Assembly (NCBI RefSeq): GCF_016758195.1 | Contig: NZ_QYAC01000001.1 | Span: forward strand, 711,416-775,415 | From: Leucobacter chromiireducens subsp. solipictus | Lineage (GTDB): Bacteria; Actinomycetota; Actinomycetes; Actinomycetales; Microbacteriaceae | Length of the DNA: 64,000 bases | Reading direction: 5' to 3' | In this document: one piece after another, positions 34,622 to 45,271 of the stretch | Layout: the number at the start of each line of letters is the position of its first letter | How positions within the stretch are numbered: position 1 is the first letter of the stretch | The notes under the pieces: generated by a model | What the model was told of the DNA's origin: nothing | Seen by the model: only the letters and a program-made list of their open reading frames with translations | The model's database searches: none | Program-made: the position numbers and the translations under genes

Positions 34622-35265
34622 ACTCGCCGACCGCCGTCGCGGCCACGCTCCGCGACCAGATCCTCTCGCTCACGCGCGCCCCAGGGACCCCGCTGCGCGA
34701 GGTCGCCCTGGCGGAGGAGTTCGCGTGTTCGCGCCGCACGGCCCGCGAAGCGCTACAGCTCCTGGCCCGCGACGGTCTCGTGACCCACGAGCAGCATCGC
34801 GGGGCCGCGGTGCGCGAGTTTCAGGCGCAGGACATCCGCGATCTCTACCGCGTGCGCCGCACGCTCGAGGGCCAGGGCGCGATGGCGTGTGCCTCGGCCG
34901 CCCCGGAGCTCCTGCGCGCCGTCGATGCGGCGTACGAGGATCTCGCCCGCGCGGCGACGGCCGGGCAGGACTCCGTCGGGCACGCGCTCGCCGATCTGCG
35001 ATTCCACGCCTCCGTGATCGCCCTGATCGGGAGTCAACGCCTGAACGCGTTCTTCGCGCAGATCGCGGTCGAGATGGCCTATGCCATCCGCCTGATCCAA
35101 CGGCTCGAAGTCGAAACCGCGACGTCTCCCGCCGACGTGCTGCTGGATCATGCTCGGATTCGTGACGCGGTGCTCGCGCGCAGCCCACTCGCGGCCCAGC
35201 GCGCGGTGATCGAGCACATCGAGGAGAACGAGCCGCGCCTGCTGCGACTCCTCGAACGGCGCTGA
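34618..35265 (+). CDS. GntR-family regulator with FCD domain
   Basis: This 215-residue regulator has an N-terminal winged helix (TPLREVALAEEFACSRRTAREALQLLARDGLV) and an all-helical C-terminal FCD domain (from about residue 75) with metal-site-like histidines in LADLRFHASVIALIGS and VLLDHARIRDAVLA. It is translated together with the kinase (ATGA overlap). It probably binds the palindrome in the phospho-lyase/kinase promoter and releases it when the substrate or a breakdown product is present. Confidence 0.92.
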   Translation: MNSPTAVAATLRDQILSLTRAPGTPLREVALAEEFACSRRTAREALQLLARDGLVTHEQHRGAAVREFQAQDIRDLYRVRRTLEGQGAMACASAAPELLRAVDAAYEDLARAATAGQDSVGHALADLRFHASVIALIGSQRLNAFFAQIAVEMAYAIRLIQRLEVETATSPADVLLDHARIRDAVLARSPLAAQRAVIEHIEENEPRLLRLLERR

Positions 35266-35308
35266 ACATCCCGTGGTGCTCGGGCCCGCCTCGTGCGATA
35301 CTCACTCC

Positions 35309-35686
35309 ATGAGTAGCAGCGCAGCACCCGGGGCCGAGGTCACGAGCTACCTCACGACGCTCCCTGATCCGGATCGGACACGGATCGCGCAGCTGTACGC
35401 GCGTGTCCGAGCGCTCGCCCCCGATGCCACCGAGGGGCTGTCCTACGGGATGCCCTCGCTGTTGTACCGCGGCAAGGGCCTCTTCTCGGCGATGCAGACG
35501 CGGCATTACATCGGCGTGTACCCGCACGGCAACCTTGCGGAGCTCGCGGACGCGGTGGCCGCCGCGGGCCTCGGCAGCACGAAGGGCTCAATCCATCTGG
35601 GCCCGGGACAGGACCTCGACGACGAGCTCCTCGCGCAGTTGGTGCAGCGCCGGATCGCGCAGATCGACGCACGCGCGGGGCGGTAG
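35309..35686 (+). CDS. DUF1801-domain protein
   Basis: This 125-residue protein matches DUF1801 (YdhG-like): it has YLTTLPDPDRTRIAQLYARV, the hallmark EGLSYGMPSLLYRGKGLF and HYIGVYPHG. Members are compact alpha-beta proteins without a settled function; some have been called iron chaperones. The ATG at 35309 is chosen on family length; a GTG at 35273 would add twelve residues. It follows the GntR gene by 43 bp. Confidence 0.82.
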   Translation: MSSSAAPGAEVTSYLTTLPDPDRTRIAQLYARVRALAPDATEGLSYGMPSLLYRGKGLFSAMQTRHYIGVYPHGNLAELADAVAAAGLGSTKGSIHLGPGQDLDDELLAQLVQRRIAQIDARAGR

Positions 35687-35746
35687 CGCGGCCACACCGC
35701 GATCGCCCCCGAGCCCCGGGCACCCCGCGTGTGTCAGAATACTGGG

Positions 35747-36286
35747 GTGCTTGGCGAACGGATCAGGAATCGGCGACAGGAGCTCGGCCTGACCGCGCAG
35801 CAACTCGCGAGCGCCGCGGAGCTCTCCCCCGCGCAGGTGAGCCAGATCGAACGCGGCAACAATGATCCCAGTCTGGAAGCGCTCCGGCGGATCTCGCGTG
35901 CGTTACGCACCCCCCTCTTTGATTTCTTCTCTGATCAGACCGAACAACCGGTCCGCGTGGTGCGCGAGGCCGAACGGATGATCATCCGCTCACCGCACGG
36001 GGGCCTCTCGTACTCCCGGGTCTCACCCGGGAGCGGGCGCCTGGAGGTGCTCGCCGGGCAGTTGGAGCCGGGTGCCGCGTCCAGCGATACGCTGTGGTCG
36101 CACCCGCCCAGCGAGGAGTGCGTCCTGGTGTCACAGGGCACGCTCACGCTCGAAGTAGATGAGTCCATCGTCGAACTCGCCGCGGGCGACAGCGCCTACT
36201 TCGCGTCGGCGCACCCGCACCGCTTCGTGAACCGCACCGATCAGGTCGTGACCTTCACGATCTCGGTGACACCCCCGAGCTACTAG
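35747..36286 (+). CDS. XRE-type regulator with C-terminal cupin sensor domain
   Basis: This protein of about 179 residues has an HTH in RIRNRRQELGLTAQQLASAA and LSPAQVSQIERGNNDPSLEALRRI, followed by a cupin barrel with SEECVLVSQGTLTLEVDE and SAYFASAHPHRFVN. Such PuuR-like proteins usually repress neighbouring catabolic or transport genes and sense a small ligand in the cupin. The GTG at 35747 puts the HTH at the usual distance; a GTG at 35729 is also possible. AATACT lies just upstream, so a leaderless transcript is conceivable. It precedes the NhaC gene with a 230-bp control region between. Confidence 0.88.
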   Translation: MLGERIRNRRQELGLTAQQLASAAELSPAQVSQIERGNNDPSLEALRRISRALRTPLFDFFSDQTEQPVRVVREAERMIIRSPHGGLSYSRVSPGSGRLEVLAGQLEPGAASSDTLWSHPPSEECVLVSQGTLTLEVDESIVELAAGDSAYFASAHPHRFVNRTDQVVTFTISVTPPSY

Positions 36287-36297
36287 CGCCGAGGGCA

Positions 36298-36347
36298 GCT
36301 GCCCGCCGGTCGGGCAGCCTCCGCGTTCGGCCCCGGCCCCCGGGGCC
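36298..36347 (+). terminator. Double hairpin after the XRE-cupin gene
   Basis: GCTGCCCG/CGGGCAGC (36298-36318) and GGCCCCGG/CCGGGGCC (36329-36347) follow the stop codon within 60 bp. They suggest that the regulator and NhaC are separate transcripts. Confidence 0.65.
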
Positions 36348-36431
36348 GTGGCGCCCCCCCCTGGCTCGGTGCGGAGGGGAAACGGCGGCCGATGCGGCCA
36401 CCCAGAATTTATTGGTGTTGAATTTCACTTT

Positions 36432-36445
36432 AGTTTGAGTAAACT
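36432..36445. promoter_or_regulatory. Candidate operator upstream of the NhaC gene
   Basis: AGTTT-GAGT-AAACT is a 5-4-5 inverted repeat in an AT-rich island (36408-36450), 72 bp upstream of the NhaC start. The regulator gene next door makes it a plausible XRE-cupin site. The rest of 36348-36516 holds no gene. Confidence 0.5.
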
Positions 36446-36516
36446 CGGTGTCGCGTCCTCCCGTGACGCTTCCCGACCGAACTCGGGGTCAACCGCACTC
36501 AGATCAAAGGTGAGCT

Positions 36517-38082
36517 ATGAGTCAAGACCGGGCTGCCACGCCCCTCACATTCCGAATCGGCCTCTTCGGTGCGTTCATCGCTCCGATCGTCTTCGTCGTC
36601 TCCACCATCCTTTTCTTCGTCGTGTTCCGTGCGTTCGATATGAACGCCCTCACCACCGCCGCCTTGATCGGGCTCTTCATCGCCGCGCCGTTCGCGCGGG
36701 GCTACGATTCGTTCTGGGCGGCCGCCGTGCGAGGCGTCTCCTCCCCGACCTCGATCACACTCATCCTGCTCCTGTTCTCGATCGGCCTGACCTCCTCCCT
36801 CATCAAGTCGACCGGCATCTCCGAGGGGTTCATCTGGCTCTCCCTCTCGCTCGGGGTGCACGGTGGCCTGTTCATTGCGATCACCTTCGCCGCGGTCTGT
36901 GCGATCGCGATGGCGACCGCGTCCTCACTCGGCACCATGTTCACGGCGTTCCCGATCTTCTATCCCGCAGGCTTCGTGCTCGGTGCCGACCCGGTACTCC
37001 TCGCCGGTGCCATCCTCTCGGGCGCGCTCTTCGGGGATAACCTCGCCCCCATCTCGGATTCAACGGTGATCTCATCCACCACGCAGCGCTACCGGACGCG
37101 GCCAGGCACCGCGGAGGTTCCGGGCGTCGTCGGCAGTCGCCTCCGCTACTCACTCACCGCCGCAGTGATCGCGTTCGCGCTCTTCCTCGGGATCGGGACC
37201 GCGGTCTCGCCCGGCAGTTCCGCGACCGCCGGTGCCTCCCCGTCCGACTTTTCGGCGCAGGGACTGTGGATGCTCTTGGCGGTCGTCGCGCTGCTCGCGA
37301 CCGCCATCATGACCCGCAACATCTTCAAAGCGGTGACGGCCGGGCTGATCTCCGGCATCATCGTGGGGCTCATCAGCGGCGTCCTGACCCCCGCGGGGAT
37401 CATCGGGGTCGAGAACGATGCCATCACCGGTTTTCTTGTCGGCGGTGTCACCAACATCCTCCCCATCATCGGACTGAACGTGGGGATCTTCGCCATGCTC
37501 GGGGTCCTCGAAAGCGCGGGGGTGCTCGACCGGCTGGTCGGCGCCGTCGTCTCGAGCGGTTGGGTCACCACCCCGCGACGCGCGGAGGTGGCGATCGGGG
37601 CGGGGATCCTGGCCACGACCACCCTGTTTGCCGGAGTCAACGGCCCGTCGATGCTGGTGTTCGGCCCAATCGCGGACCGAATCGGTGCACAGGTGGGGCT
37701 TCATCCCTACCGTCGCGCCAACGTCATGGATTGCTTCGCGCTCGGGCTCGGGAGCGTCGTTCCCGTGGTGAGCTCGTTCCTGTTTATCGCGAGCCTGCTC
37801 ACCGCGGATCAGGGTCCTGCGCCGGCGCTCGACCCGATGTCGATCTTCACCGGAGCGTTCTATCCTCTGGTCCTCACCGTCGTGATCGGCGTCGCCGTGG
37901 CCACCGGCTGGGGGCGCCGCTTCGAGGGTCACAACGGCGCGCTCGAAACCGAGCAGTCCCGAGCCGTCATTGTCACGGCCGACCACGGCCTCGCCGGGGA
38001 CGCCCCCAACGTCGACCCCGCGCAGGCACCCGGCGCACCCGCCCCCACCACAGCTTCTCCGAGCCCGCACGTCACACACTAA
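36517..38082 (+). CDS. NhaC-family Na+/H+ antiporter-like transporter
   Basis: This 521-residue membrane protein has about 11-12 helices. The characteristic NhaC motif appears as ALFGDNLAPISDSTVISS near residue 180, with a second FAGVNGPSMLVFGPIADRIG in the C-terminal half. Family members exchange sodium for protons or for organic acids (malate/lactate in MleN). The C-terminal 60 residues are a soluble, P/A/T-rich tail. The link to a PLP enzyme 9 bp downstream suggests an organic substrate rather than only ion homeostasis, but that is inference. Confidence 0.88.
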   Translation: MSQDRAATPLTFRIGLFGAFIAPIVFVVSTILFFVVFRAFDMNALTTAALIGLFIAAPFARGYDSFWAAAVRGVSSPTSITLILLLFSIGLTSSLIKSTGISEGFIWLSLSLGVHGGLFIAITFAAVCAIAMATASSLGTMFTAFPIFYPAGFVLGADPVLLAGAILSGALFGDNLAPISDSTVISSTTQRYRTRPGTAEVPGVVGSRLRYSLTAAVIAFALFLGIGTAVSPGSSATAGASPSDFSAQGLWMLLAVVALLATAIMTRNIFKAVTAGLISGIIVGLISGVLTPAGIIGVENDAITGFLVGGVTNILPIIGLNVGIFAMLGVLESAGVLDRLVGAVVSSGWVTTPRRAEVAIGAGILATTTLFAGVNGPSMLVFGPIADRIGAQVGLHPYRRANVMDCFALGLGSVVPVVSSFLFIASLLTADQGPAPALDPMSIFTGAFYPLVLTVVIGVAVATGWGRRFEGHNGALETEQSRAVIVTADHGLAGDAPNVDPAQAPGAPAPTTASPSPHVTH

Positions 38083-38091
38083 GGACACCTC

Positions 38092-39438
38092 ATGCACACC
38101 ACCGTTCCACCGCTCACCCCCGCGCAGTTCCGCGGCCTGTTTCCGGCACTCGATGACGCACCTCATTTCGCCTCGTGCAGCCAGGGGGCGCTCTCTGATC
38201 ACCTCGCCCACACCATGCAGCGCATGACCGCAAGCCTGATCGACGCCCAGGCTCCCTGGGATGTGTGGGTCGGCAAGGTCGAGGAGTACCGCACTCGGTC
38301 AGCTCAGGTCCTCGAAGTCGCGAGCGACACGGTCGCGGTGCTCTCCTGCGCGTCGGAGGGCGCCTTCCAGGTCGTCTCCTCGCTGGACTGGAGCGGGACA
38401 CGCACCCGCCTGGTCACGTCTGACCTCGAGTTCCCCTCTGTCGGGAACGTGTGGCGCGCACAGCACGATCCGATCGAGGTCGTGAACGTCCCGGGGATCG
38501 AGGCGGCCCTCCACGCGGAATCTTGGATCCCGTTGATCGATGAGCGCACCAAGCTCGTCTCAATTCCTCTGGTCAGTTACATCAACGGCACCCGCCCGGA
38601 GATCGAGCGGGTCATCGCGCACGCACACTCCGTTGGGGCGCTCGTGTTCGTCGACGCGTACCAGGGCGCCGGCGTGGTGCCGTTCTCCGCGACCGCACTC
38701 GACTGCGACTTTCTCGTCACCGGCAACCTGAAGTACCTCCTGGGGCTGCCCGGGATCGCATCCCTGTATGTGAAGGACTGCGTGAATGTGGAGCGTCCGG
38801 CCGGGCTGACGGGTTGGTTCGGACGAGTGAACCCCTTCGCCTTCGACCCGGCCGGCGTGGACTACCCGCAGAATGCCCGCCGATTCGAGATGGGCACCCA
38901 CCCGATCCCCTCCGCGTATGCCGGGGTTGCGGGGTATGAGACGCTCGCACGCATTGACCTCCGCGAGAGCTGGGGGCACATCGAAGGGCTGCGGGATCAG
39001 CTGGCCGCCGAGCTGAACGCGCAGGGACACACCCTCGATTTCCCTGCCGACCCCGCGCACCGCGGACCGGAGGTCGCGATCGTCAGTGCCAACCCGGACG
39101 CGGTCGCGGCCCGTCTCGCCGAATCCCGCATCGGGACGTCCCCGCGCGGCGAGCGGCTCCGGTTGTCCTTCCACGCGTACTCGAACGAGCAGGACGTCGC
39201 GAAGCTCGTCGCCGCGCTCGCGCCGCTGTCGTGTGCGACGCCCGAGGCGTCAGCGCGGGATTACTCCCACTCGATGGTCCCCGGCGGCTTCGACGTGACG
39301 TCGAGCACCACGCGGTTCACCTCGGGGACCTGGTTCGTGATCTTGTTCGAGATGCGCGCCAGCACGTCGTACGGGACGTGCGTCCAGTCGGCGGTCATCG
39401 CGTCCTCGGAGGACACCGGGCGCAGCACGATCGGGTGA
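38092..39438 (+). CDS. Class V aminotransferase-fold PLP enzyme with read-through C-terminus
   Basis: This 448-residue frame encodes a class V (SufS/kynureninase/IPN-epimerase-like) enzyme: [12 protein letters not shown] at the start, [13 protein letters not shown] with the PLP aspartate and [17 protein letters not shown] with the PLP lysine near residue 210. The recognisable fold ends near residue 385 (LVAALAPLS). The last 60 residues are simply antisense to the intact guaA 3' end, so the original stop was probably lost, or a base is wrong. It follows the NhaC gene by nine bases and is certainly co-transcribed. The substrate is unknown. Confidence 0.82.
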   Translation: MHTTVPPLTPAQFRGLFPALDDAPHFASCSQGALSDHLAHTMQRMTASLIDAQAPWDVWVGKVEEYRTRSAQVLEVASDTVAVLSCASEGAFQVVSSLDWSGTRTRLVTSDLEFPSVGNVWRAQHDPIEVVNVPGIEAALHAESWIPLIDERTKLVSIPLVSYINGTRPEIERVIAHAHSVGALVFVDAYQGAGVVPFSATALDCDFLVTGNLKYLLGLPGIASLYVKDCVNVERPAGLTGWFGRVNPFAFDPAGVDYPQNARRFEMGTHPIPSAYAGVAGYETLARIDLRESWGHIEGLRDQLAAELNAQGHTLDFPADPAHRGPEVAIVSANPDAVAARLAESRIGTSPRGERLRLSFHAYSNEQDVAKLVAALAPLSCATPEASARDYSHSMVPGGFDVTSSTTRFTSGTWFVILFEMRASTSYGTCVQSAVIASSEDTGRSTIG

Positions 39439-40853
39439 CCGTAGGTGCGGCCATCGCCCTGCACGCCCACGGAGCGCACGTCGGCGAGCAGCACGACCGG
39501 GCACTGCCAGATCTGCTGGTCCAGGCCCGCGGCGGTGAGCTCGGCGCGGGCGATCGCGTCGGCTTCGCGCAGGATCTCGAGGCGCTCGCGCGTCACCTCA
39601 CCCACGATACGGATGCCGAGGCCGGGGCCGGGGAACGGCTGGCGGCCGACGATCTCCTCGGGAATGCCGAGCTCGCGACCGATCGCCCGGACCTCGTCCT
39701 TGAAGAGCGCGCGCAGCGGCTCGATCAAGGCGAAGTCGAGATCGTCGGGCAGGCCGCCCACGTTGTGGTGCGACTTGATGTTGGCGGTGCCGGATCCGCC
39801 ACCCGATTCCACAACGTCCGGGTACAGGGTGCCCTGCACGAGGAACTTCACGGACTCGCCCTCGGCCGCCGCCTCGGCGACGAGGTCACGCTGCACCTGC
39901 TCGAACGCGCGGATGAACTCGCGGCCGATGATCTTGCGCTTCTCCTCGGGATCGGTGACTCCGGCGAGGTGTCCCAGGAAGGTGTCCGCAGCGTCCACGG
40001 TGATGAGCCGCACGCCGGTCGAGGCGACGTAGTCGCGCTCCACCTGCTCACGCTCGCCCTTACGGAGCAGCCCGTGGTCCACGAACACCGCGGTCAGCTG
40101 ATCGCCGATCGCCTCGTGCACGAGCGCGGTCGAGACGGCGGAATCCACGCCGCCCGAGAGCGCCGAGATGACGCGGGCATTGCCGACCTGCTCGCGGATG
40201 CGCGCGACCTGCTCGGTGATCACGTTGCCCGCGTTCCAGTCCGCGGGAATCTCCGCGACGTGGTGCAGGAAGTTCTCGAGGATCGCCTGGCCGTGATCCG
40301 AGTGCTTCACCTCGGGGTGCCACTGCACGCCGTAGAGCTTGCGCTCCGGCGAGCCGAAGGCGGCAACCGGGGTGACCGCGGTGCGGGCGAGCACGTCGAA
40401 GCCCGCGGGTGCCTGCTGCACGGCGTCGCCGTGGCTCATCCACACGTTCTGCGTCTCGGGCTGGCCGCCCAGGATCGCGCCGCCGTCGCCGATCACGGTG
40501 GCCTCGGTCGCGCCGTACTCACGATCGCCCGTGTTGCCGACCTCGCCGCCGAGGGCGCGGGCCATCACCTGGAAGCCGTAGCAAATCCCGAGCACGGGGA
40601 TGCCGAGGTCAAAGATTGCGTCATCAAACTGGGGCGCACCGTCGGCGTACACCGAGGAGGGGCCGCCGGAGAGGACGATACCGAGCGGGTTGCGGGCCGT
40701 GACCTCAGCCGCCGTGATCGTGTGCGGGACGAGCTCGGAGTAGACCCCGGCCTCGCGCACGCGGCGTGCGATCAGCTGCGCATACTGCGCGCCGAAGTCC
40801 ACCACGATGACGGGGCGGTGCCCCGTGTCCATCTGTTCTGCCTGTGTCGCCAT
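39261..40853 (-). CDS. guaA: GMP synthase (glutamine-hydrolysing)
   Basis: This enzyme of about 530 residues turns XMP into GMP. The N-terminal class I glutamine amidotransferase has [20 protein letters not shown] and [10 protein letters not shown] with the nucleophilic cysteine. The PP-loop ATPase has [12 protein letters not shown], and the dimerisation domain ends with the invariant KPPGTIEWE. The ATG at 40853 is chosen; a TTG at 40895 or an ATG at 40832 are alternatives. Its 3' end is overlapped by the convergent class V gene. It closes the guaB-guaB3-SURF1-DUF3817-guaA run. Confidence 0.96.
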   Translation of the reverse strand: MATQAEQMDTGHRPVIVVDFGAQYAQLIARRVREAGVYSELVPHTITAAEVTARNPLGIVLSGGPSSVYADGAPQFDDAIFDLGIPVLGICYGFQVMARALGGEVGNTGDREYGATEATVIGDGGAILGGQPETQNVWMSHGDAVQQAPAGFDVLARTAVTPVAAFGSPERKLYGVQWHPEVKHSDHGQAILENFLHHVAEIPADWNAGNVITEQVARIREQVGNARVISALSGGVDSAVSTALVHEAIGDQLTAVFVDHGLLRKGEREQVERDYVASTGVRLITVDAADTFLGHLAGVTDPEEKRKIIGREFIRAFEQVQRDLVAEAAAEGESVKFLVQGTLYPDVVESGGGSGTANIKSHHNVGGLPDDLDFALIEPLRALFKDEVRAIGRELGIPEEIVGRQPFPGPGLGIRIVGEVTRERLEILREADAIARAELTAAGLDQQIWQCPVVLLADVRSVGVQGDGRTYGHPIVLRPVSSEDAMTADWTHVPYDVLARISNKITNQVPEVNRVVLDVTSKPPGTIEWE

Positions 40854-40981
40854 GTTCGAGTGGGGTGACCTTTCGAAGTCGGAAGGGAAGTGCAACCAAT
40901 TCTACCGCCCCGCGCGGGCGGCTCGGGCCGCGGAGGCGGCTCAGCCCGCGGAGGCAGTGGGCGGGGCGGCCGGAGCGGCGG

Positions 40982-41431
40982 CTACGCCTGCGCGGCGGCG
41001 GATTCCTTGTCGTTCAGGAAGCTGGTCACCTCGCGCACGATCCGCCCCTCCAGGAAGAACGACATCAGCGGGATCACGCCGCCCAGGGCGATCAGCAGGA
41101 AGCGACCAAAGTTCCAGCGCATCGGGCTCCACACCATGAAGTCGGACACGAGGTAGACCACGTAGAACCAGCCGTGCGCGATCAGGATGGCCTTGAACAG
41201 GTCGAAGCCCTGCGGCACGAAGTCGCTATCCACGCCCTCCGGCGCGAGCGGCACGAACTCGGCCACGGCGTTCGGGGTGAAGAGGAACAGCTGCACGCCG
41301 AAGGCGTACTTCATGACCATCACCGCACACAGCAGCAACAGCATGATGCCCGTGATGACGGAGGTGACCTTGTAGAAGCTCAGCGCCTTGCGGATGCGCG
41401 GGTAGTCGGCGGGCTTCGGCTGGAGTTTCAT
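40982..41431 (-). CDS. DUF3817 integral membrane protein
   Basis: This 149-residue protein has three or four helices and the family pattern ALSFYKVTSVITGIMLL, HGWFYVVYLVSDF and GGVIPLMSFFLEGRIVREV. DUF3817 proteins are common in actinobacteria near SURF1 and guaA; their function is unknown, with a link to respiratory-complex assembly suspected from context. The ATG at 41431 follows AGGA. It lies 10 bp behind the SURF1 gene. Confidence 0.88.
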   Translation of the reverse strand: MKLQPKPADYPRIRKALSFYKVTSVITGIMLLLLCAVMVMKYAFGVQLFLFTPNAVAEFVPLAPEGVDSDFVPQGFDLFKAILIAHGWFYVVYLVSDFMVWSPMRWNFGRFLLIALGGVIPLMSFFLEGRIVREVTSFLNDKESAAAQA

Positions 41432-41441
41432 GGTGTCCTAT

Positions 41442-42329
41442 CTATTCGGCGCTGGGGCGCGACCCCGTGGCGGCGGCGGGATCCTCCCCCGCCGCCTCCT
41501 GAAGCATGAGTTCGTGTTCCTTCTCCCACGCGTCGCGCGTGAGCCGGAACCAGAAGAATACGGCGAAGCCCGCGAACACGACCCACTCGATCGCGTAGAA
41601 CACATTGAGCCAGTTCACCTGCTCGGGCGGCAGCGGCGCCACCGAGTCGATCGGGTCGAGGGCGACCTCGGCGAGCGTGTCGAACACCGCCCCTTCCGGG
41701 TGCGCAACGAGGTACCCCGAATACACGGGGGCGTCCACGCCGCGCCACACATTCGCGAAGTGCGCGGGGATCATGGTCTGCATCGCCTGCGGATCGTCAC
41801 CCGGCTTCGGCACCTGCGGGCCTTCAGGGGGCATGTAGCGGCCCTCGAGATCGAGTGTTGCGCTCAGGCGGGCGGCCGCCTCCGGCTGATTCAACGCCGT
41901 GATCGCGCGCTGGGCGGCGGCCACATCCGGTGCCCAGCCGAGTGCTACGGCGAGGTGCGCGCGTCCGGGGGCGTCGGTGACCAGGTGGCCCACCACCCAG
42001 GCACCGGTCTCGCCGTCGTTGGTCCGCGGCGCGACGATCTGGAAGTCGTCGGGCACCACCGAGCCGCTCAGGTGCACCACCACGCCCGCGGCGTCCTCGG
42101 TGACCCCCTTCGCCAGGTCCGTGACCTCCGCGAGCGGGCGAGAGGTTTCCGTGTCGATGACGGTCTCATCGGCCGAACGCACGGCGATGCCCATCTGCCA
42201 CTGGCCGAGCCAGGCGAAGCCGCCTGCGACGGCGAGGGCGAGCAGGAGCGCGAGCACCCAGAGCGGACGCCGCATCACCTGCCCGAGGGTCGGCTCCCCG
42301 AGGTATTCAGGCTTCTGCGGTGTCGACAC
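41442..42329 (-). CDS. SURF1-family cytochrome oxidase assembly protein
   Basis: This 295-residue protein has the SURF1 layout: an N-terminal helix (VLALLLALAVAGGFAWLGQWQ), a long extracytoplasmic part with the family pattern SGYLVAHPEGAV, and a C-terminal helix (INVFYAIEWVVFAGFAVFFWF-like, residues about 245-265). SURF1 helps insert haem into the aa3 oxidase. The start is a GTG at 42329. It is co-oriented with DUF3817 ten bases downstream. Confidence 0.88.
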   Translation of the reverse strand: MSTPQKPEYLGEPTLGQVMRRPLWVLALLLALAVAGGFAWLGQWQMGIAVRSADETVIDTETSRPLAEVTDLAKGVTEDAAGVVVHLSGSVVPDDFQIVAPRTNDGETGAWVVGHLVTDAPGRAHLAVALGWAPDVAAAQRAITALNQPEAAARLSATLDLEGRYMPPEGPQVPKPGDDPQAMQTMIPAHFANVWRGVDAPVYSGYLVAHPEGAVFDTLAEVALDPIDSVAPLPPEQVNWLNVFYAIEWVVFAGFAVFFWFRLTRDAWEKEHELMLQEAAGEDPAAATGSRPSAE

Positions 42330-42409
42330 CGGGTGCGTTCTCGATTCTCAGTTCGGCGGTGGGAGGAAGCGGTGGGAGCGGTGGCGGGCGATGCGCGCCG
42401 CCGTGCCGC

Positions 42410-43531
42410 CTAGCGTTCGGCGTAGACGAGGCCGACGCGCTGGAACTCCTTGAGTTCCGAGTAGCCGGTCGTGGCCATCGCGCGGCGCAGTGCGCCCACC
42501 AGGTTTGCGCTGCCATCGGCAACGTTCGCCGGGCCGTTCAGGATCTCCGTGAGCGGGGCGACGGTCTTCACCGGCACGCGGTGCCCACGCGGCAGATCCT
42601 CGTGGTGGGCTTCCTGACCCCAGTGCCAGCCGTGGCCGGGGGCGTCGGACGCCTTGGCAAGCGCACCACCCAGCATGACCGCGTCCGCGCCGCAGGCGAC
42701 GGCCTTGATCATGTCGCCCGAGGTCCCGAGCCCGCCGTCAGCGATGACGTGGACGTAGCGCCCGCCCGACTCGTCGAGGTAGTCCGAGCGGGCCCCGGCG
42801 ACGTCGGCGATGGCGGAGGCCATCGGTGCGCGGATCCCGAGCGTCACCCGGGTGGTCGAGGAGGCCCCGCCACCGAAGCCGACGAGCACGCCGGCGGCGC
42901 CCGTGCGCATCAGGTGCAGCGCCGACTGGTACGTCGCCGCGCCGCCGACGATCACGGGCACATCGAGCTCGTAGATGAACTGCTTGAGGTTGAGCGGCTC
43001 GCGTCCCTCACGGGAGACGTGCTCGGCGGAGACCGTGTTGCCGCGAATCACGAACAGGTCAACGCCGGCCTTGACCACCGTGTCGGTGAGCTCCGCCGTG
43101 CGGTGCGGCGACAGGGCACCCGCAACGGTGACCCCCGCATCCCGGATCTGCCCCAGGCGGTCCCGGATCAGCTCGGGCAGGATCGGCGCGGCGTAGAGTT
43201 CGCGCATGCGCTGCACGGCCGCCACGTCATCGGTGATCGTGGCGAGTTCCGCGAGCAGCGGCTCGGGGTTCTCGTGTCGGGTCCAGAGGCCCTCGAGGTT
43301 GAGGACGCCCAGGCCGCCGAGCTTTCCGAGGGCGATCGCCGACTCGGGCGACATCACCGAGTCCATGGGCGCGCCCAGCACCGGGATATCGAAGTGGAAG
43401 GCGTCGATCGACCAGGCGGTCGACACGAGCTCCGGGTCCCGGGTACGGCGGGTGGGGACCACACCGATCTCGTCAAAGGTGTACACGCGTCGCGCCCGCT
43501 TGCCGCGGCCGATCTCGATCTCGTTGCTCAC
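42410..43531 (-). CDS. guaB3: GuaB3-family IMP dehydrogenase-related protein
   Basis: This 373-residue TIM-barrel protein resembles IMP dehydrogenase without its CBS insert, as expected of actinobacterial GuaB3. It has EIGRGKRARRVYTFDEIG at the start, LGAPMDSVMSPE and DGGLGTSGDMIKAVACGADAVMLG. The loop that holds the catalytic cysteine in true IMPDH (SICTTR) reads GGGASSTTR here, so the cysteine is absent, as in the mycobacterial GuaB3. Related cyanobacterial proteins act as GMP reductases; the role here is open. The GTG start lies behind a strong hairpin that separates it from guaB. Confidence 0.92.
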   Translation of the reverse strand: MSNEIEIGRGKRARRVYTFDEIGVVPTRRTRDPELVSTAWSIDAFHFDIPVLGAPMDSVMSPESAIALGKLGGLGVLNLEGLWTRHENPEPLLAELATITDDVAAVQRMRELYAAPILPELIRDRLGQIRDAGVTVAGALSPHRTAELTDTVVKAGVDLFVIRGNTVSAEHVSREGREPLNLKQFIYELDVPVIVGGAATYQSALHLMRTGAAGVLVGFGGGASSTTRVTLGIRAPMASAIADVAGARSDYLDESGGRYVHVIADGGLGTSGDMIKAVACGADAVMLGGALAKASDAPGHGWHWGQEAHHEDLPRGHRVPVKTVAPLTEILNGPANVADGSANLVGALRRAMATTGYSELKEFQRVGLVYAER

Positions 43532-43612
43532 CCGACCAGTCTATCGGGCCGCGAGCTGGGGAGGTCCCGGCAGTCTGCCGCGCAGCGCCCCACCGGGCCT
43601 CCCCCACGTACA

Positions 43613-43668
43613 CGAACGGGCACTTTCGCAGCGAAACGCAAAAATTTCGGTACGAAAGTGCCCGTTCG
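43613..43668 (-). terminator. Long inverted repeat between guaB and guaB3
   Basis: CGAACGGGCACTTTCG (43613-43628) pairs perfectly with 43653-43668, and an inner CGAAA/TTTCG (43632-43636, 43645-43649) extends the structure. It begins 29 bases past the guaB stop. It probably terminates guaB, and perhaps lets only part of the transcripts run into guaB3. Confidence 0.8.
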
Positions 43669-43696
43669 GCACGGCCCGCAGAGCGCGGGGAGGCGT

Positions 43697-45205
<1,509 letters not shown>

Positions 45206-45271
45206 TCATCTGTGTTGTGGTTGGAGACTGGTGGGTACGGCAGAGCCCGGGGTGAGGCCACCGCACCACGT

